A stretch of DNA of 64,000 nucleotides. Source: Flavobacterium ardleyense (lineage in GTDB: Bacteria > Bacteroidota > Bacteroidia > Flavobacteriales > Flavobacteriaceae). The stretch is taken from NCBI RefSeq assembly GCF_033547075.1, contig NZ_CP137891.1, forward strand, positions 310,001 through 374,000, in the 5' to 3' direction. A program made the position numbers and the translations under genes. Of the stretch, positions 55,511-64,000 are shown in pieces (the first letter of the stretch is position 1; every line of letters begins with the position of its first letter). Under the pieces are notes generated by a model. That model was not told the DNA's origin. It saw nothing but the letters and a program-made list of their open reading frames with translations, and made no database searches.

Positions 55511-55551
55511 AAAAAAAAAGAGCGACTAAATAATTAGTCGCTCTCTTTTTT
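55511..55551. terminator. Bidirectional terminator
   Basis: Perfect 11-bp stem AGAGCGACTAA / TTAGTCGCTCT with a 4-base loop, an A-run on the left and T-run on the right, between the convergent GHMP kinase and PpiD-like genes. Confidence 0.9.
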
Positions 55552-55568
55552 GCTTTATATTTTTGAGA

Positions 55569-57665
55569 CTAGTATTGAAATTCTGCTCTATTATCTTCAA
55601 TATCAGCTTTCCCTTTTAAGGCTGGTAAAACTCTGTTGGCATCACCTGCTTTTTGAGCTTTTATTTGCTGTACATAAGGAGCAACATCTTTTAAAGTTTC
55701 TGCTTTTGTAACAGCTGTAGTTTTTACAACGTACACACCTGAATTACCAACAATTGCTTTTGACATCTTGCCTTGACCAATTGCCATTGCGGTACCTACA
55801 ACTTTAGGCTCTGGACCAGAGTTTGGAATCATTGCAGTTCTTAAAGTAAGATCTGCTGCCTTTTGCACAGCAGTTGCATTGGCTTTTGCCATTTCTTCAA
55901 GAGAAGATCCAGTAAGTTTTTTGGTAATTATTTCAGCTTTTTTCTCATTCATAATAATTGGCTCCACAGATGGGCGTGCCAGAGCAACAGCCATTAGTCC
56001 TGCATCATTCACCTTTTTTACTCTCGCGATAACGTTTCCTACATTTGCAACTTCAAATCTTTTAACGTCACCTACCTTAGTTCCTTTTTCGAAAGCCCAT
56101 CTGACAATATTTCGTTGCGCACCTAATGAACCAAAATTTTCGTCCATTACTCCAACAGTTACTGCTGGCATGATAGCAATTCCACCATTTTTTGCTGCTG
56201 TTGCAAAATCCTTATCGTTAGCATCCATTTCAAATTTTACAGCTTTTGTATAAATTTGATCTGTAGTCTTTTCTGATGGTTTAATCTCCAAAGCAAGTGT
56301 TGCCAATTTGATAGCATCTTCTTTGTCCGTAACTTGAATAATGTGGTATCCAAAATCTGTTTCTACTAGACCAATTGATCCAATACTATTATTGAAAACA
56401 TAATCATTAAATGGTTTCACCATTTGATTTGGTTGAAAGAAACCTAAATCTCCACCATTATTTGCAGAAGAATCATCAGAATTCATCATTGCAACAGATG
56501 TAAATGATGATGGATTAGCTTTTACTTGAGCCAATAACATTTCTGCTTTCGCTTTCGCTTCTTCTTTGGTTCTAACTTCTTTCTTGGCAGGAACTTGTGT
56601 TCCTTCATAACTAATCAAGATGTGACTTGCTTTTGCGCTTGCTCCAGCTTGTCTTCCTAACATTTTTGAAATCACATAATAATTACCTCTTTTATATGGT
56701 CCGTAAAATTCACCTGTAGGAACAGAAAATAATTTATCTGCTTGTTCTGCTGGCAAATCTTTTTTGGCTACGAACGTCGAATCAAATGGAACGTCTGAAT
56801 TTGAATTTATAAAGTCAGCGATATTATTTGTATTTCTAAATCCTGCAACCGTATCATTTTTCTTAGTAGCATTATTGTAAACTACTTGAGAAGTCATTAA
56901 CTCATCCAAACGCTTTTTAATTTCAGCATCATCTTCTACTGACGGCTTTTCTTCGATAACAACGTATTCTATTTCTTTAGATTTTTCTGCTTTGTAATCT
57001 TTCTCGTTTTTCTTCATGTATGCTACAATCTCATCATCTGAGACTTTGGCATCGCTTTCTTTGATCGAAGAATAAGGAATAGCAACATAATCAAATGATA
57101 CTTTATCCGTTTCTAAACGATACGCTAACTGTGCTTCATTGTTGGTAGTAAATAATCCACCACGAATCATTGAATTATACATACCAAATTTCGCATTTAG
57201 CTCAGCATCTTTCTCACGCTCTACCAAGGCTTGTGCTTGTGCAGGATTCGCTTTGAAAAATTCTTGAAATTTTGCCAAATCAAACATTTTAGCCTCATTC
57301 AAAAACATTGGATTCTGTCCGATATTTGGATCAGATTTCAATACTTCAACAATATGACTTTGACCTACCTGAATACCAAGCTCATCAAATTGATTTTCTA
57401 ATATAGCTAGGGCAATTTCTTGATCCCAAACTCTAGAAGATGCTTGAGTAGAAGACATTCCTTGTCCATCTTTCTCAACATTACTTACTTTAATTCTGAA
57501 AGTTTCAAAATTAATATCTTTCCCATTAACAGATCCAACATATTTGGATTGTGAATTAAAACCTCCGCTACTAAAGATGTCACCAACAATAAATGCTAGC
57601 AAACAGAAGCCAATAACGAGTATTAAAAGCAAAGAACGTTGTCTAATTTTTGATAAAACTGCCAT
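55569..57665 (-). CDS. PpiD/SurA-like periplasmic peptidyl-prolyl isomerase
   Basis: A 698-residue membrane-anchored foldase. One N-terminal helix is at about 11-32 (LLLILVIGFCLLAFIVGDIF), then a SurA_N-type chaperone domain (about 35-240; GKDINFETFRIKV, DQEIALAILENQ). A parvulin PPIC domain (about 345-450) contains ASHILISYEG, NNGGDLGFFQPNQMVKPFNDYVF and VETDFGYHIIQV. A second, degenerate isomerase-like region follows. It helps fold proteins leaving the Sec translocon. It ends a minus-strand envelope run. Confidence 0.93.
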   Translation of the reverse strand: MAVLSKIRQRSLLLILVIGFCLLAFIVGDIFSSGGFNSQSKYVGSVNGKDINFETFRIKVSNVEKDGQGMSSTQASSRVWDQEIALAILENQFDELGIQVGQSHIVEVLKSDPNIGQNPMFLNEAKMFDLAKFQEFFKANPAQAQALVEREKDAELNAKFGMYNSMIRGGLFTTNNEAQLAYRLETDKVSFDYVAIPYSSIKESDAKVSDDEIVAYMKKNEKDYKAEKSKEIEYVVIEEKPSVEDDAEIKKRLDELMTSQVVYNNATKKNDTVAGFRNTNNIADFINSNSDVPFDSTFVAKKDLPAEQADKLFSVPTGEFYGPYKRGNYYVISKMLGRQAGASAKASHILISYEGTQVPAKKEVRTKEEAKAKAEMLLAQVKANPSSFTSVAMMNSDDSSANNGGDLGFFQPNQMVKPFNDYVFNNSIGSIGLVETDFGYHIIQVTDKEDAIKLATLALEIKPSEKTTDQIYTKAVKFEMDANDKDFATAAKNGGIAIMPAVTVGVMDENFGSLGAQRNIVRWAFEKGTKVGDVKRFEVANVGNVIARVKKVNDAGLMAVALARPSVEPIIMNEKKAEIITKKLTGSSLEEMAKANATAVQKAADLTLRTAMIPNSGPEPKVVGTAMAIGQGKMSKAIVGNSGVYVVKTTAVTKAETLKDVAPYVQQIKAQKAGDANRVLPALKGKADIEDNRAEFQY

Positions 57666-57804
57666 TTCTGATATGTTATTTTTTTAATTTAGGTTGCGAA
57701 AATACAATTAGTTATTTAATAATTTTAGTTACTCACTAATATTTTAAAAGATAATTGCTTTTCATAAAAATAATGTCCGATTTAATTGGTTGCAAAGTCT
57801 CAAA

Positions 57805-58020
57805 TTATTCTGGATTGTTGCCTTCTTTAAATTGTTTGCTTCGCTCTTCAAATTTCTTTGCATACCGCTTTCTAAATAGAAAAACAAATACTGCAATTGT
57901 TGCAAAAAGTAGACTTATCCAATAAGAATTATCATTGTCCGTATATTTCGCAAAAGCATCGTAAAGAAAGAAAGCTGCAGCAAGTAAGTATGCATAGGGA
58001 GTATATTTTAGGTAGTTCAT
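57805..58020 (-). CDS. Small two-helix membrane protein
   Basis: A 71-residue protein with hydrophobic segments at about 8-22 and 34-50 and a basic, charged C-terminal tail (FRKRYAKKFEERSKQFKE). It lies 10 bases after lptC on the same strand, within the envelope run. No domain is recognised; a conserved hypothetical protein. Confidence 0.75.
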   Translation of the reverse strand: MNYLKYTPYAYLLAAAFFLYDAFAKYTDNDNSYWISLLFATIAVFVFLFRKRYAKKFEERSKQFKEGNNPE

Positions 58021-58030
58021 CGTAATTTAT

Positions 58031-58579
58031 TTATTCAGCACGATCTATTTCGCCTGAAATTTTTTGAGAATTTATAATTTTAAAGTCTTTACTAAAGTCA
58101 ATTCCTTCACCGTAAGACACCCCTTTTGGGTCGGTAAACTTAAACTTTTTTTCGGTAAAAAACCATTCGTTTTTTTGGTCGTAATACAATTGAGAGGTTG
58201 CGAGATTTTGACCATCTTCGGTCGAAATATTCACATTTCCCTGTAAATCAAATAAATTTGTGTTTTTGTATGTTACTGCATAATCCGATTTGACAAACGT
58301 CTTTTTTCCTGCTTTATCAAAAAATGTAATGTTCATTCCATCGGGAAATTCGGTAAATGGAAATGACACTGTGGCATAATCTAGCATCAAAGGACTTACT
58401 AATATTGAGGTGATTTTTCCGCTATCGGTATATTTTAAATTAAAATCTTCGGCTCGGCCACTCGGAACAAATTCTGAATATCCAATATTTTGAACATCCT
58501 TAAAAGACCGATCACAACTTACAGCAAACAGTGCCAAAAGTGTAATTAGAATAATGAATATGTGCGATTTGGAAATCAT
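58031..58579 (-). CDS. lptC: LptC-like LPS export lipoprotein
   Basis: A 182-residue protein with a lipoprotein-type signal (LLALFAVSC, Cys22) and an LptC/OstA-type beta-strand body: NLKYTDSGKITSILVSPLMLDYA, then MNITFFDKAGKKTFVKSDYAVTYKNTNLFDLQGNVNISTEDGQNLATSQLYYDQKNEWFF. The body is the typical jellyroll repeat of lipopolysaccharide bridge proteins. It should connect the inner-membrane LptBFG ATPase with LptA. Its start overlaps the stop of the TPR gene by one base. Confidence 0.88.
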   Translation of the reverse strand: MISKSHIFIILITLLALFAVSCDRSFKDVQNIGYSEFVPSGRAEDFNLKYTDSGKITSILVSPLMLDYATVSFPFTEFPDGMNITFFDKAGKKTFVKSDYAVTYKNTNLFDLQGNVNISTEDGQNLATSQLYYDQKNEWFFTEKKFKFTDPKGVSYGEGIDFSKDFKIINSQKISGEIDRAE

Positions 58580-59859
58580 TATGACTTAGGGACAGAAACT
58601 TTCTGATTGAGGCCGCAACCAACTAATACAGATTTTCCACCCATTTTTGAAGTTTTTATTTCATTTGCTGATGGAGCTAATTTTAAGTACTGTTCTGATT
58701 TTTTAGCCGCGATTTTCACGTACGTCGGATCTGCAATCCCAGCTTTAGCACTAGCTTCTGCAGCTAAATAATACACTAGTTTCTTTTCAAATTCAGAAGA
58801 TCCGCAATCTTTTATTCCCGCATAAGCATCAGCCATAATCAAATACGCTTTGCCCATAGTAGGGTCTGCTAGAACCGCTTTCTTTGTAAACTCTATAACT
58901 TTTAATTTATCTATAGCCATTAATTGTCGCGCTAGAGTATAATAATATGTCGCTTTTTCTTCAGGTTTAGAAGCTAAATTTGCAGCTTCTTCATACAATG
59001 CAATTGCTCTGTCATGATTACCACTTCGCAACTCGGCCACAGCCAAGTTTCCTGCAGATCTAGAATCGACCTTTACATCATACCAAGCCATTGCTACTTT
59101 CTTGAAAATAGAGTCGGTAGTACATTTAGCGTCTAAAAGTGATGTTGCTGTCGTAGAAAGCCATATGACATCGCTTTTTCTAGTTTCGAAAATCGAATTG
59201 TAATGTGTAGCAATACGGTCGCAGTTAAGAACAGATTCTGTCAATTTGCGTACTGACCGGATTGCAAGATTATAAGGACGGTCCACTGAAGCAAGGTTTT
59301 TCACAACTTCCAATTGAGCTAGCACTTCGTCTCTTTTATTGATCAGAGCTGAATAATCAACATCTTTCTTTTCTGCTGTAAGTTTTTTAAAAAACAGATT
59401 GTAGTATAAAACCAAACCTTCTGGATCTACAAAATTCACTCTATCTTTGGCGAAAGCCTCGTCCAAAAGCTTATAAATTTTGTCTTGATCATCCGGTCTA
59501 TTCACTTGCAATGCCATCGCCTTGCGAACTTTATTGCTCGATTTGTTTTTAGGTAAAATATAATCGTGCGTAGTATATAAATCTAAAAGTTGATTCAAAA
59601 TATTCTGCTTCTCCTCCTCATTAGCAGCACCAATTGTTTTTGATATCAGCACTCGCTGCATATTATGATAGAAAAGGTCTTCGGTAGCAATACATTTTTT
59701 GTCAAGCGCACTAAATTTGGCGTAAGCCTGATCTAAATCAGACTCTGCAACAAGCCTGTTTATTTCGGCAATGGTAGCATCGCATTGTTTTTGCTGCGCT
59801 ATCAAAGAGTTGCTCAATGTTAGTGTCAAAACAAGAAAAATATTCAATGCAATTTTCAT
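58579..59859 (-). CDS. Tetratricopeptide-repeat protein, exported
   Basis: A 426-residue protein with a signal peptide (about 1-21, ending LIAQ) and helical repeats. The clearest TPR units are at about 265-345 (NLAVAELRSGNHDRAIALYEEAANLA; YYTLARQLMAIDKLKVIEFTKKAVLADPTMGKAYLIMADAY). Ten cysteines are scattered through the sequence. It stands between an outer-membrane protein gene and lptC with tight spacing, so a role in envelope assembly is plausible but unproven. Confidence 0.85.
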   Translation of the reverse strand: MKIALNIFLVLTLTLSNSLIAQQKQCDATIAEINRLVAESDLDQAYAKFSALDKKCIATEDLFYHNMQRVLISKTIGAANEEEKQNILNQLLDLYTTHDYILPKNKSSNKVRKAMALQVNRPDDQDKIYKLLDEAFAKDRVNFVDPEGLVLYYNLFFKKLTAEKKDVDYSALINKRDEVLAQLEVVKNLASVDRPYNLAIRSVRKLTESVLNCDRIATHYNSIFETRKSDVIWLSTTATSLLDAKCTTDSIFKKVAMAWYDVKVDSRSAGNLAVAELRSGNHDRAIALYEEAANLASKPEEKATYYYTLARQLMAIDKLKVIEFTKKAVLADPTMGKAYLIMADAYAGIKDCGSSEFEKKLVYYLAAEASAKAGIADPTYVKIAAKKSEQYLKLAPSANEIKTSKMGGKSVLVGCGLNQKVSVPKS

Positions 59860-59876
59860 AAAGTGCGATTTAATAA

Positions 59877-61121
59877 TTAGTCAATTTTACGTTTCACAAA
59901 CCAACGATCGCTGAAAGAAAGTCCCACACTTACGTTAAGGTAATTTTCTTGAACAAGACCTGAAGCGGTTGTGCCACGTTTTCCATATTCGATACCAAGA
60001 TTAATATTAGAAAAATTCCCACCAATTGGAAAGCCCATTCCTGCAGAAATTGACACATCTTCTATTGATCGTGTATTTACAATCAAACCTGTCTTTTCAT
60101 ATTTAAAACCAGCACGGTAGGTAATTACATTAAAATAATTGGAATATGAATTAGCATTTGGAGTATAGTAACCACCCAAACTGTACTTCATACCATTGTC
60201 AAAACTAACGTTATCAATATCGTTAAACCTGTTACCGAAAGAACTATCATCAGACATTGTAAATTCAGTTCCAACCATCCATTTGCTTGGCACACCAAAT
60301 CCACCACCAACAGAAATTTTTGAAGGCAATGCAACTTCCGTTTTAGGAACCTCTACAGAAACTGGATCTACTATAACGACTCCTCCATCGGCACCAATTT
60401 GTACAGTGCTAATTTTTCGAATATTATCCAGTTTAACTTTACCTTCTGGCGAATAGGTTAAAGACCCCATTGCAACCACTTTCGAATTTATTTTTCCTTT
60501 GTAAGTAAGACCCAAATTAATACTTGATCCACTCGCTTGCGACTCATTAAATTCTTGCGATCCGTACTGAACGTCGGTTACAGCATACAAACTACTAGTT
60601 TCAATACTTCCAAAGTAGTAATTGAATTCGGCTCCAACGCTAAAGTTTTTATTAATCTTGTAACCTCCACCAAGGTAGGCTTTATTAACACCACCACTAC
60701 CTTCGTACGCTCTAGTTAAATTTGAATCGTCCGTAGCAGTTATCTGATACCCCACCGCTGTATATGGCATTAATCCAAAACCAGCTCCAAATTTACCCAT
60801 CGGAAAACCAAAAGCTAAATAATCAAGGTTGGTACGACGTGCATTTTCATTTTGCTCATTCGTTTTTAATGTCGCTGTCTGAAAAGTTGCTGCCGTGGCA
60901 AGCGTAGTTCTTTTAAGGTGTGCATATTGTGCAGGATTCTGCAAATTAATGTGAATACTATCTTGAAAAACAGACAAACCGCCCATTGAACGATTTTCTA
61001 TGGTACCTTTAAATTTCTGGTCGCCAAGACCATAAAAAGAATAAGGAGAGGATGTAGCGTCTTGCGCCTGCGCCATAAAGGTTAAGAAAAGACAAGCAAG
61101 AACAAGGATTCTTTTAATCAT
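59877..61121 (-). CDS. Outer-membrane beta-barrel protein (FadL/OmpP1-like)
   Basis: A 414-residue protein: signal peptide (about 1-19, ending AQAQ), then SSPYSFYGLGDQKFKGTIENRSMGGLSVF, the start typical of Bacteroidota OmpP1/FadL-like barrels, and many amphipathic strands ending in KRKID. The first ~30 mature residues may form a plug-like segment. Cargo is unknown. Its ATG overlaps the 3' end of coaX by 8 bases, so the two are translationally coupled. Confidence 0.82.
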   Translation of the reverse strand: MIKRILVLACLFLTFMAQAQDATSSPYSFYGLGDQKFKGTIENRSMGGLSVFQDSIHINLQNPAQYAHLKRTTLATAATFQTATLKTNEQNENARRTNLDYLAFGFPMGKFGAGFGLMPYTAVGYQITATDDSNLTRAYEGSGGVNKAYLGGGYKINKNFSVGAEFNYYFGSIETSSLYAVTDVQYGSQEFNESQASGSSINLGLTYKGKINSKVVAMGSLTYSPEGKVKLDNIRKISTVQIGADGGVVIVDPVSVEVPKTEVALPSKISVGGGFGVPSKWMVGTEFTMSDDSSFGNRFNDIDNVSFDNGMKYSLGGYYTPNANSYSNYFNVITYRAGFKYEKTGLIVNTRSIEDVSISAGMGFPIGGNFSNINLGIEYGKRGTTASGLVQENYLNVSVGLSFSDRWFVKRKID

Positions 61122-61842
61122 TTGTGATTTTATATTGAAAAGTTTGATTCAGACTTTCTAATAGAAAATTTGAATTGGCAAATATGGTATTTTTTAATCT
61201 TTTAGCCAAAAAAACTGCATCGCCACCGGTAAAAATTGTGATAATGTTAGGAAAACGATTTTGGTACTCCAAAATGAATCCATCAATCTCATGGACAACG
61301 CCCTGCACCACGCCGCTAAGTATCGATTCTTTAGTGCTATTGCCAACAAAATCTTCTGGATTGTCCAAAGCTACTAACGGCAGTTTAGCAGTATAATTAT
61401 GAAGCGCCTTAAGTCGCAATCCCAAACCTGGCGAAATTCCACCTCCTTGATAGCAATCGCTACTATCTACAAAGTCGTAAGTTATACAGGTACCCGCATC
61501 GATTATCAGCCGATTCTGTTTCGGAAATTGCAAAACCGCTCCCGATGCAAGCACCATTCTGTCTGCTCCCAAAGTTTTTGGAGTACTATAATGATTACTA
61601 AAAGGGAATTTCCAGTCATTTGATAGGTAATGCACTCTTATTTGGCGAGGCAAATTATCCAATAAATCGCTATTTCCAACCGAGGAAACGACCAAATCTT
61701 TAATATTTGGAAAATTTTTAAAAAAATTTAAAAGTTTTTTTTCAAGCTCCTCTTTTGCGAATTTCTCTAATTCCATCATTGTATTTTGCTCAAATACAGC
61801 AGCTTTCACCAAAGTATTTCCAATGTCAATTACTAATTTCAT
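61114..61842 (-). CDS. coaX: Type III pantothenate kinase
   Basis: First step of coenzyme A synthesis: phosphorylation of pantothenate, by the ASKHA-fold CoaX type that is insensitive to CoA feedback. The N-terminal phosphate motif is MKLVIDIGNTLVKAAVF, then TLGADRMVLASGA, IDAGTCITYDFVD, and GGGISPGLGLRLKALHNYTAKLP. With the ATG at 61842 it has 242 residues. A longer frame to 62064 runs backward through the tRNA gene and is not real. A TATCTTTG promoter element lies 19 bases upstream. Confidence 0.96.
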   Translation of the reverse strand: MKLVIDIGNTLVKAAVFEQNTMMELEKFAKEELEKKLLNFFKNFPNIKDLVVSSVGNSDLLDNLPRQIRVHYLSNDWKFPFSNHYSTPKTLGADRMVLASGAVLQFPKQNRLIIDAGTCITYDFVDSSDCYQGGGISPGLGLRLKALHNYTAKLPLVALDNPEDFVGNSTKESILSGVVQGVVHEIDGFILEYQNRFPNIITIFTGGDAVFLAKRLKNTIFANSNFLLESLNQTFQYKITND

Positions 61843-61860
61843 CCTTAAAATTTGATGTTG

Positions 61861-61868
61861 CAAAGATA
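61861..61868 (-). promoter_or_regulatory. Bacteroidota -7 element for coaX
   Basis: Reads TATCTTTG on the minus strand, 19 bases from the coaX ATG. It confirms the short start. Confidence 0.55.
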
Positions 61869-61895
61869 CACAATGATTTATTTTTAAAATAAGTT

Positions 61896-61925
61896 TTGGA
61901 GAAGTAAAAAAGAGTTCTATATTTG
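61896..61925 (+). promoter_or_regulatory. Promoter of tRNA-Phe
   Basis: TTG (61896-61898), a 19-base spacer and TATATTTG (61918-61925) match the Bacteroidota consensus exactly. The tRNA starts 15 bases further on. Confidence 0.8.
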
Positions 61926-61940
61926 CACCCGCATCAGCAC

Positions 61941-62013
61941 GGTACCTTAGCTCAGTTGGTAGAGCAATGGACTGAAAATCCATGTGTCCCTGGTTCGAAC
62001 CCTGGAGGTACCA
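61941..62013 (+). tRNA. tRNA-Phe (anticodon GAA)
   Basis: A 73-nt cloverleaf: acceptor stem GGTACCT (61941-61947) with AGGTACC (62006-62012) and discriminator A at 62013. The D arm has CTCAGTTGGTAGAG, the anticodon loop has GAA at 61974-61976, and the T arm is CCCTGGTTCGAACCCTGG. CCA is not encoded. It has its own promoter and terminator. Confidence 0.98.
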
Positions 62014-62017
62014 CGAA

Positions 62018-62046
62018 AAACCCGAATAGAAATATTCGGGTTTTTT
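62018..62046 (+). terminator. Terminator of tRNA-Phe
   Basis: AACCCGAATA / TATTCGGGTT hairpin with a 4-base loop, followed by six T, starting five bases after the tRNA. Confidence 0.9.
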
Positions 62047-62080
62047 ATTGGCTAAAATTTCCAAATTTCCACCTATCTTA

Positions 62081-62264
62081 TTTGGGCGAGACCTTCGCCA
62101 CAGTGTTTATAGCTCTTAAGATTAATTATCCCATCAATTTTCATGAGAATATTGAATTTGGCTCAGGTCGGGCTGTCCATTATATCTTTGCTGCCACAAG
62201 TAACATTTTCAATTTTCACCAATATCTTGGCAGCAAAGGATGCCATTACCATCCCTCTCGCAAA
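62081..62264 (+). repeat. Dispersed stem-loop repeat, copy 3
   Basis: TTTGGGCG, TTTGGCTCAGGTCGGGCTGTCC, ATATCTTTGCTGCCA ... TGGCAGCAAAGGATGCC, ATCCCTCTCGCA. The block order is as in the copies at 17303-17460 and 22921-23038, but the stem is TTTGCTGCCA/TGGCAGCAAA, with both sides changed together. It lies between tRNA-Phe and the M3 peptidase gene; the rest of this ~400-base gap shows no gene. Confidence 0.75.
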
Positions 62265-62415
62265 CTCCGCTTAACTACCATATTATTAATTAATAGACGT
62301 TCCCATTTCCAAAAACCATCATAAAGTTTTCCTTTCCAGACCTCTGCAGCTACTTCCGACTTTCTTTTTCGAAACAATTACTCTAAATTTACCCTTGGTA
62401 CTTAAAAACTTAATT

Positions 62416-64000
62416 ATGAATAAGAAAATCTGTCTGCTATTCACAATTGTAGCAACAACAATGGCAACACAAGCACAAAAAGGTCAAAGCGACACCCAAA
62501 ATCCGCTTTTACAAGAATACAAAACACCTTATACTGTTCCGCCCTTTGACAAAATCAAGAACGAACATTACAAACCGGCAATCACCAAAGGAATCGAGGC
62601 ACATGAGGCCGAAATTAGCAAAATTGCTACTGACAAATCAGTACCAACTTTTGCAAACACCATTGAAGCTTTAGAAAATGCTGGTCTTTTGCTCAATAAT
62701 GTAACAACCGTTTTCTACAATGTCAATAGCGCTAATACTAATGACGAGATGCAGGCGATTGCAAAAGAAATATCTCCAAGTCTATCTGCCCACAACGATA
62801 ATATTTACTTAAACGAAGCACTTTTCAATAGAGTAAAAACTGTATATGACAGCAGAAATAAATTAAAGTTAGGAACCGAACAGTCAAAACTTCTAGAAGA
62901 GACCTACAAATCATTTGTACGTAGCGGCGCTAATCTTTCTGTCGCGGACAAAGGAAAGCTAAGACAACTTAACTCCCGCCTTTCATTACTTACATTAACC
63001 TACGGTCAGAATGTATTAGCCGAAACAAACAATTTTGAACTTATAATCACAGATAAAAAAGATCTTGCCGGATTACCTCAAAATATTATTGACGCTGCTG
63101 CCGAAGCTGCTAAGCAAAAGAAAAAAAGCGGTTGGCTTTTCACGCTTTCAAATGCGAGCGTGATGCCATTTCTACAATATGCAGAAAACCGTGAACTGCG
63201 CAAGCAGATATGGACAGCTTATCAAAATCGTGCTAATAACAATAATGAATACGATAACAATAAGGTTCTGCTAGAAATTGCCAACTTACGCACTGAGAAA
63301 GCGCAAATGATGGGCTACAACAGATACGCTGATTATGGACTTGAAGAAACAATGGCAAAAAATCCCGAAAGCGTTTCTAAACTCCTTTCCGATTTATGGA
63401 AACCAGCATTAGAAAATGCAAAGAATGAAAGTGCCGCTATCAAAAAAATGATGGTTGCCGATAAGATTTCTGGAGAAGTTCAACCTTACGACTGGAGATA
63501 CTATACTGAGAAAATCAGAAAAGAGCGTTTTGACCTTGATGAACAACAATTAAAGCAATATTTGAGTATTGACAATGTACAAAATGGAATTTTCGCCGTT
63601 ACAGAGAAGTTATTTGGACTAAAATACAAGCAACTAACCAACATTCCAACTTTCCATGAAGATATTACAACTTGGGTTGTATTAGATGCAGATGGCACCG
63701 AATTAGGGATTTTGCTCATGGATTTTTACGCTCGACCTTCAAAAAGAGGTGGCGCTTGGATGACATCTTACAGAAAACAGCAGATGAAAGATGGAAAGAG
63801 AGTATTGCCAATCATTTCGTTAACGTGCAATTTCCCTGCACCTGTTGGAGATGTACCAACGCTACTTACATTTGACGAAACTACTACTTTCTTTCACGAA
63901 TTCGGTCATGGGTTGCACGGTTTGTTATCAAATGTAAACTACAAAAGCTTATCCGGAACTAGCGTAAGTCGTGACTTTGTTGAATTGCCATCTCAGATAA
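62416..64000 (+). CDS. M3-family peptidyl-dipeptidase (Dcp-like), N-terminal part
   Basis: The gene runs off the right edge after 528 codons; the family is usually ~680-720 residues. It begins MNKKICLLFTIVATTMA with a signal peptide ending about residue 20 (TQAQ). Then come NPLLQEYKTPYTVPPFDKIKNEHYKPAI, the typical Dcp N-terminus, and NRYADYGLEETMAKNPESV. The zinc-binding HEFGH is at residues 494-498, inside TTTFFHEFGHGLHGLL. The enzyme removes C-terminal dipeptides from oligopeptides. It fits the peptide-scavenging theme of the DPP IV and POT cluster 10 kb away. Confidence 0.95.
   Translation, partial: MNKKICLLFTIVATTMATQAQKGQSDTQNPLLQEYKTPYTVPPFDKIKNEHYKPAITKGIEAHEAEISKIATDKSVPTFANTIEALENAGLLLNNVTTVFYNVNSANTNDEMQAIAKEISPSLSAHNDNIYLNEALFNRVKTVYDSRNKLKLGTEQSKLLEETYKSFVRSGANLSVADKGKLRQLNSRLSLLTLTYGQNVLAETNNFELIITDKKDLAGLPQNIIDAAAEAAKQKKKSGWLFTLSNASVMPFLQYAENRELRKQIWTAYQNRANNNNEYDNNKVLLEIANLRTEKAQMMGYNRYADYGLEETMAKNPESVSKLLSDLWKPALENAKNESAAIKKMMVADKISGEVQPYDWRYYTEKIRKERFDLDEQQLKQYLSIDNVQNGIFAVTEKLFGLKYKQLTNIPTFHEDITTWVVLDADGTELGILLMDFYARPSKRGGAWMTSYRKQQMKDGKRVLPIISLTCNFPAPVGDVPTLLTFDETTTFFHEFGHGLHGLLSNVNYKSLSGTSVSRDFVELPSQI

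Noticed and set aside
61843..62064. Longer N-terminus for coaX
   Set aside because: The extension runs antisense through the tRNA gene and past the TATCTTTG promoter element; the family starts with the phosphate motif at MKLVIDIGNT.
61923..62324. Plus-strand open frame of 133 codons over the tRNA-Phe gene
   Set aside because: Its start reads LAQLVEQWTENPCVPGSNPGG, the usual translation of a tRNA gene; the rest is terminator and repeat DNA. A false protein commonly seen in databases.

Overview
The window is a continuous stretch of a low-GC chromosome from a member of the Bacteroidota, most likely family Flavobacteriaceae and Flavobacterium-like. The signs are type IX secretion (T9SS) sorting domains with the YPNP motif, a porT gene, TamL and DUF5686 outer-membrane proteins, the GYDIA-type mevalonate kinase, promoters of the Bacteroidota form TTG-N19-TAnnTTTG, and an almost complete lack of Shine-Dalgarno sequences. 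Most of it is ordinary housekeeping DNA. No prophage, CRISPR array, integrase or complete insertion sequence is present.

Layout. 1-3.6 kb: the end of a T9SS-secreted protein, then a membrane pyrophosphatase (hppA) beside a soluble one (ppa). 3.8-12 kb: a DUF5686 outer-membrane protein, pdhB, a DUF1697 protein, a FAD/NAD reductase and etfBA. 12.2-15.7 kb: a bifunctional nuclease, thyA, folA, ubiE/menG and porT. 15.7-17.5 kb: a gene-free island of REP-like sequences and a striking tandem array of 164-nt palindromes. 17.5-22.8 kb: an RNA methyltransferase diverging from tamL, then fbaA and accD. 22.8-25 kb: a small accessory patch with a palindromic repeat, a HigBA-type toxin-antitoxin pair and a DUF5694 lipoprotein. 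25-33.7 kb: a MacB-like permease, purH and the cell-shape operon mreBCD-mrdA-rodA. 34-45 kb: a T9SS cargo protein, an orphan OppC-like permease, the Prc protease, then surE-lpxB, an NlpC/P60 hydrolase, comEC and a thioredoxin. 45.4-52.7 kb: three POT peptide transporters in tandem with a dipeptidyl peptidase IV. 53.2-55.5 kb: HMG-CoA reductase plus a GHMP kinase. 55.6-61.8 kb: a minus-strand envelope run (coaX, OMP, TPR, lptC, small membrane protein, PpiD/SurA-like foldase). 61.9 kb to the end: tRNA-Phe, another palindromic repeat and a truncated M3 peptidase.

Functional themes. Envelope biogenesis dominates (porT, tamL, DUF5686, lpxB, lptC, prc, ppiD-like, mre/rod). Peptide catabolism is the clearest physiological specialisation: DPP IV, three POT carriers and an M3 peptidyl-dipeptidase. 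thyA and folA form a folate/thymidylate pair. The least explained DNA is non-coding: (i) the 16.0-17.2 kb palindrome array, (ii) a dispersed stem-loop repeat present three times whose stems differ by compensating changes, and (iii) a terminator-ended leader or possible small RNA upstream of the HMG-CoA reductase gene.
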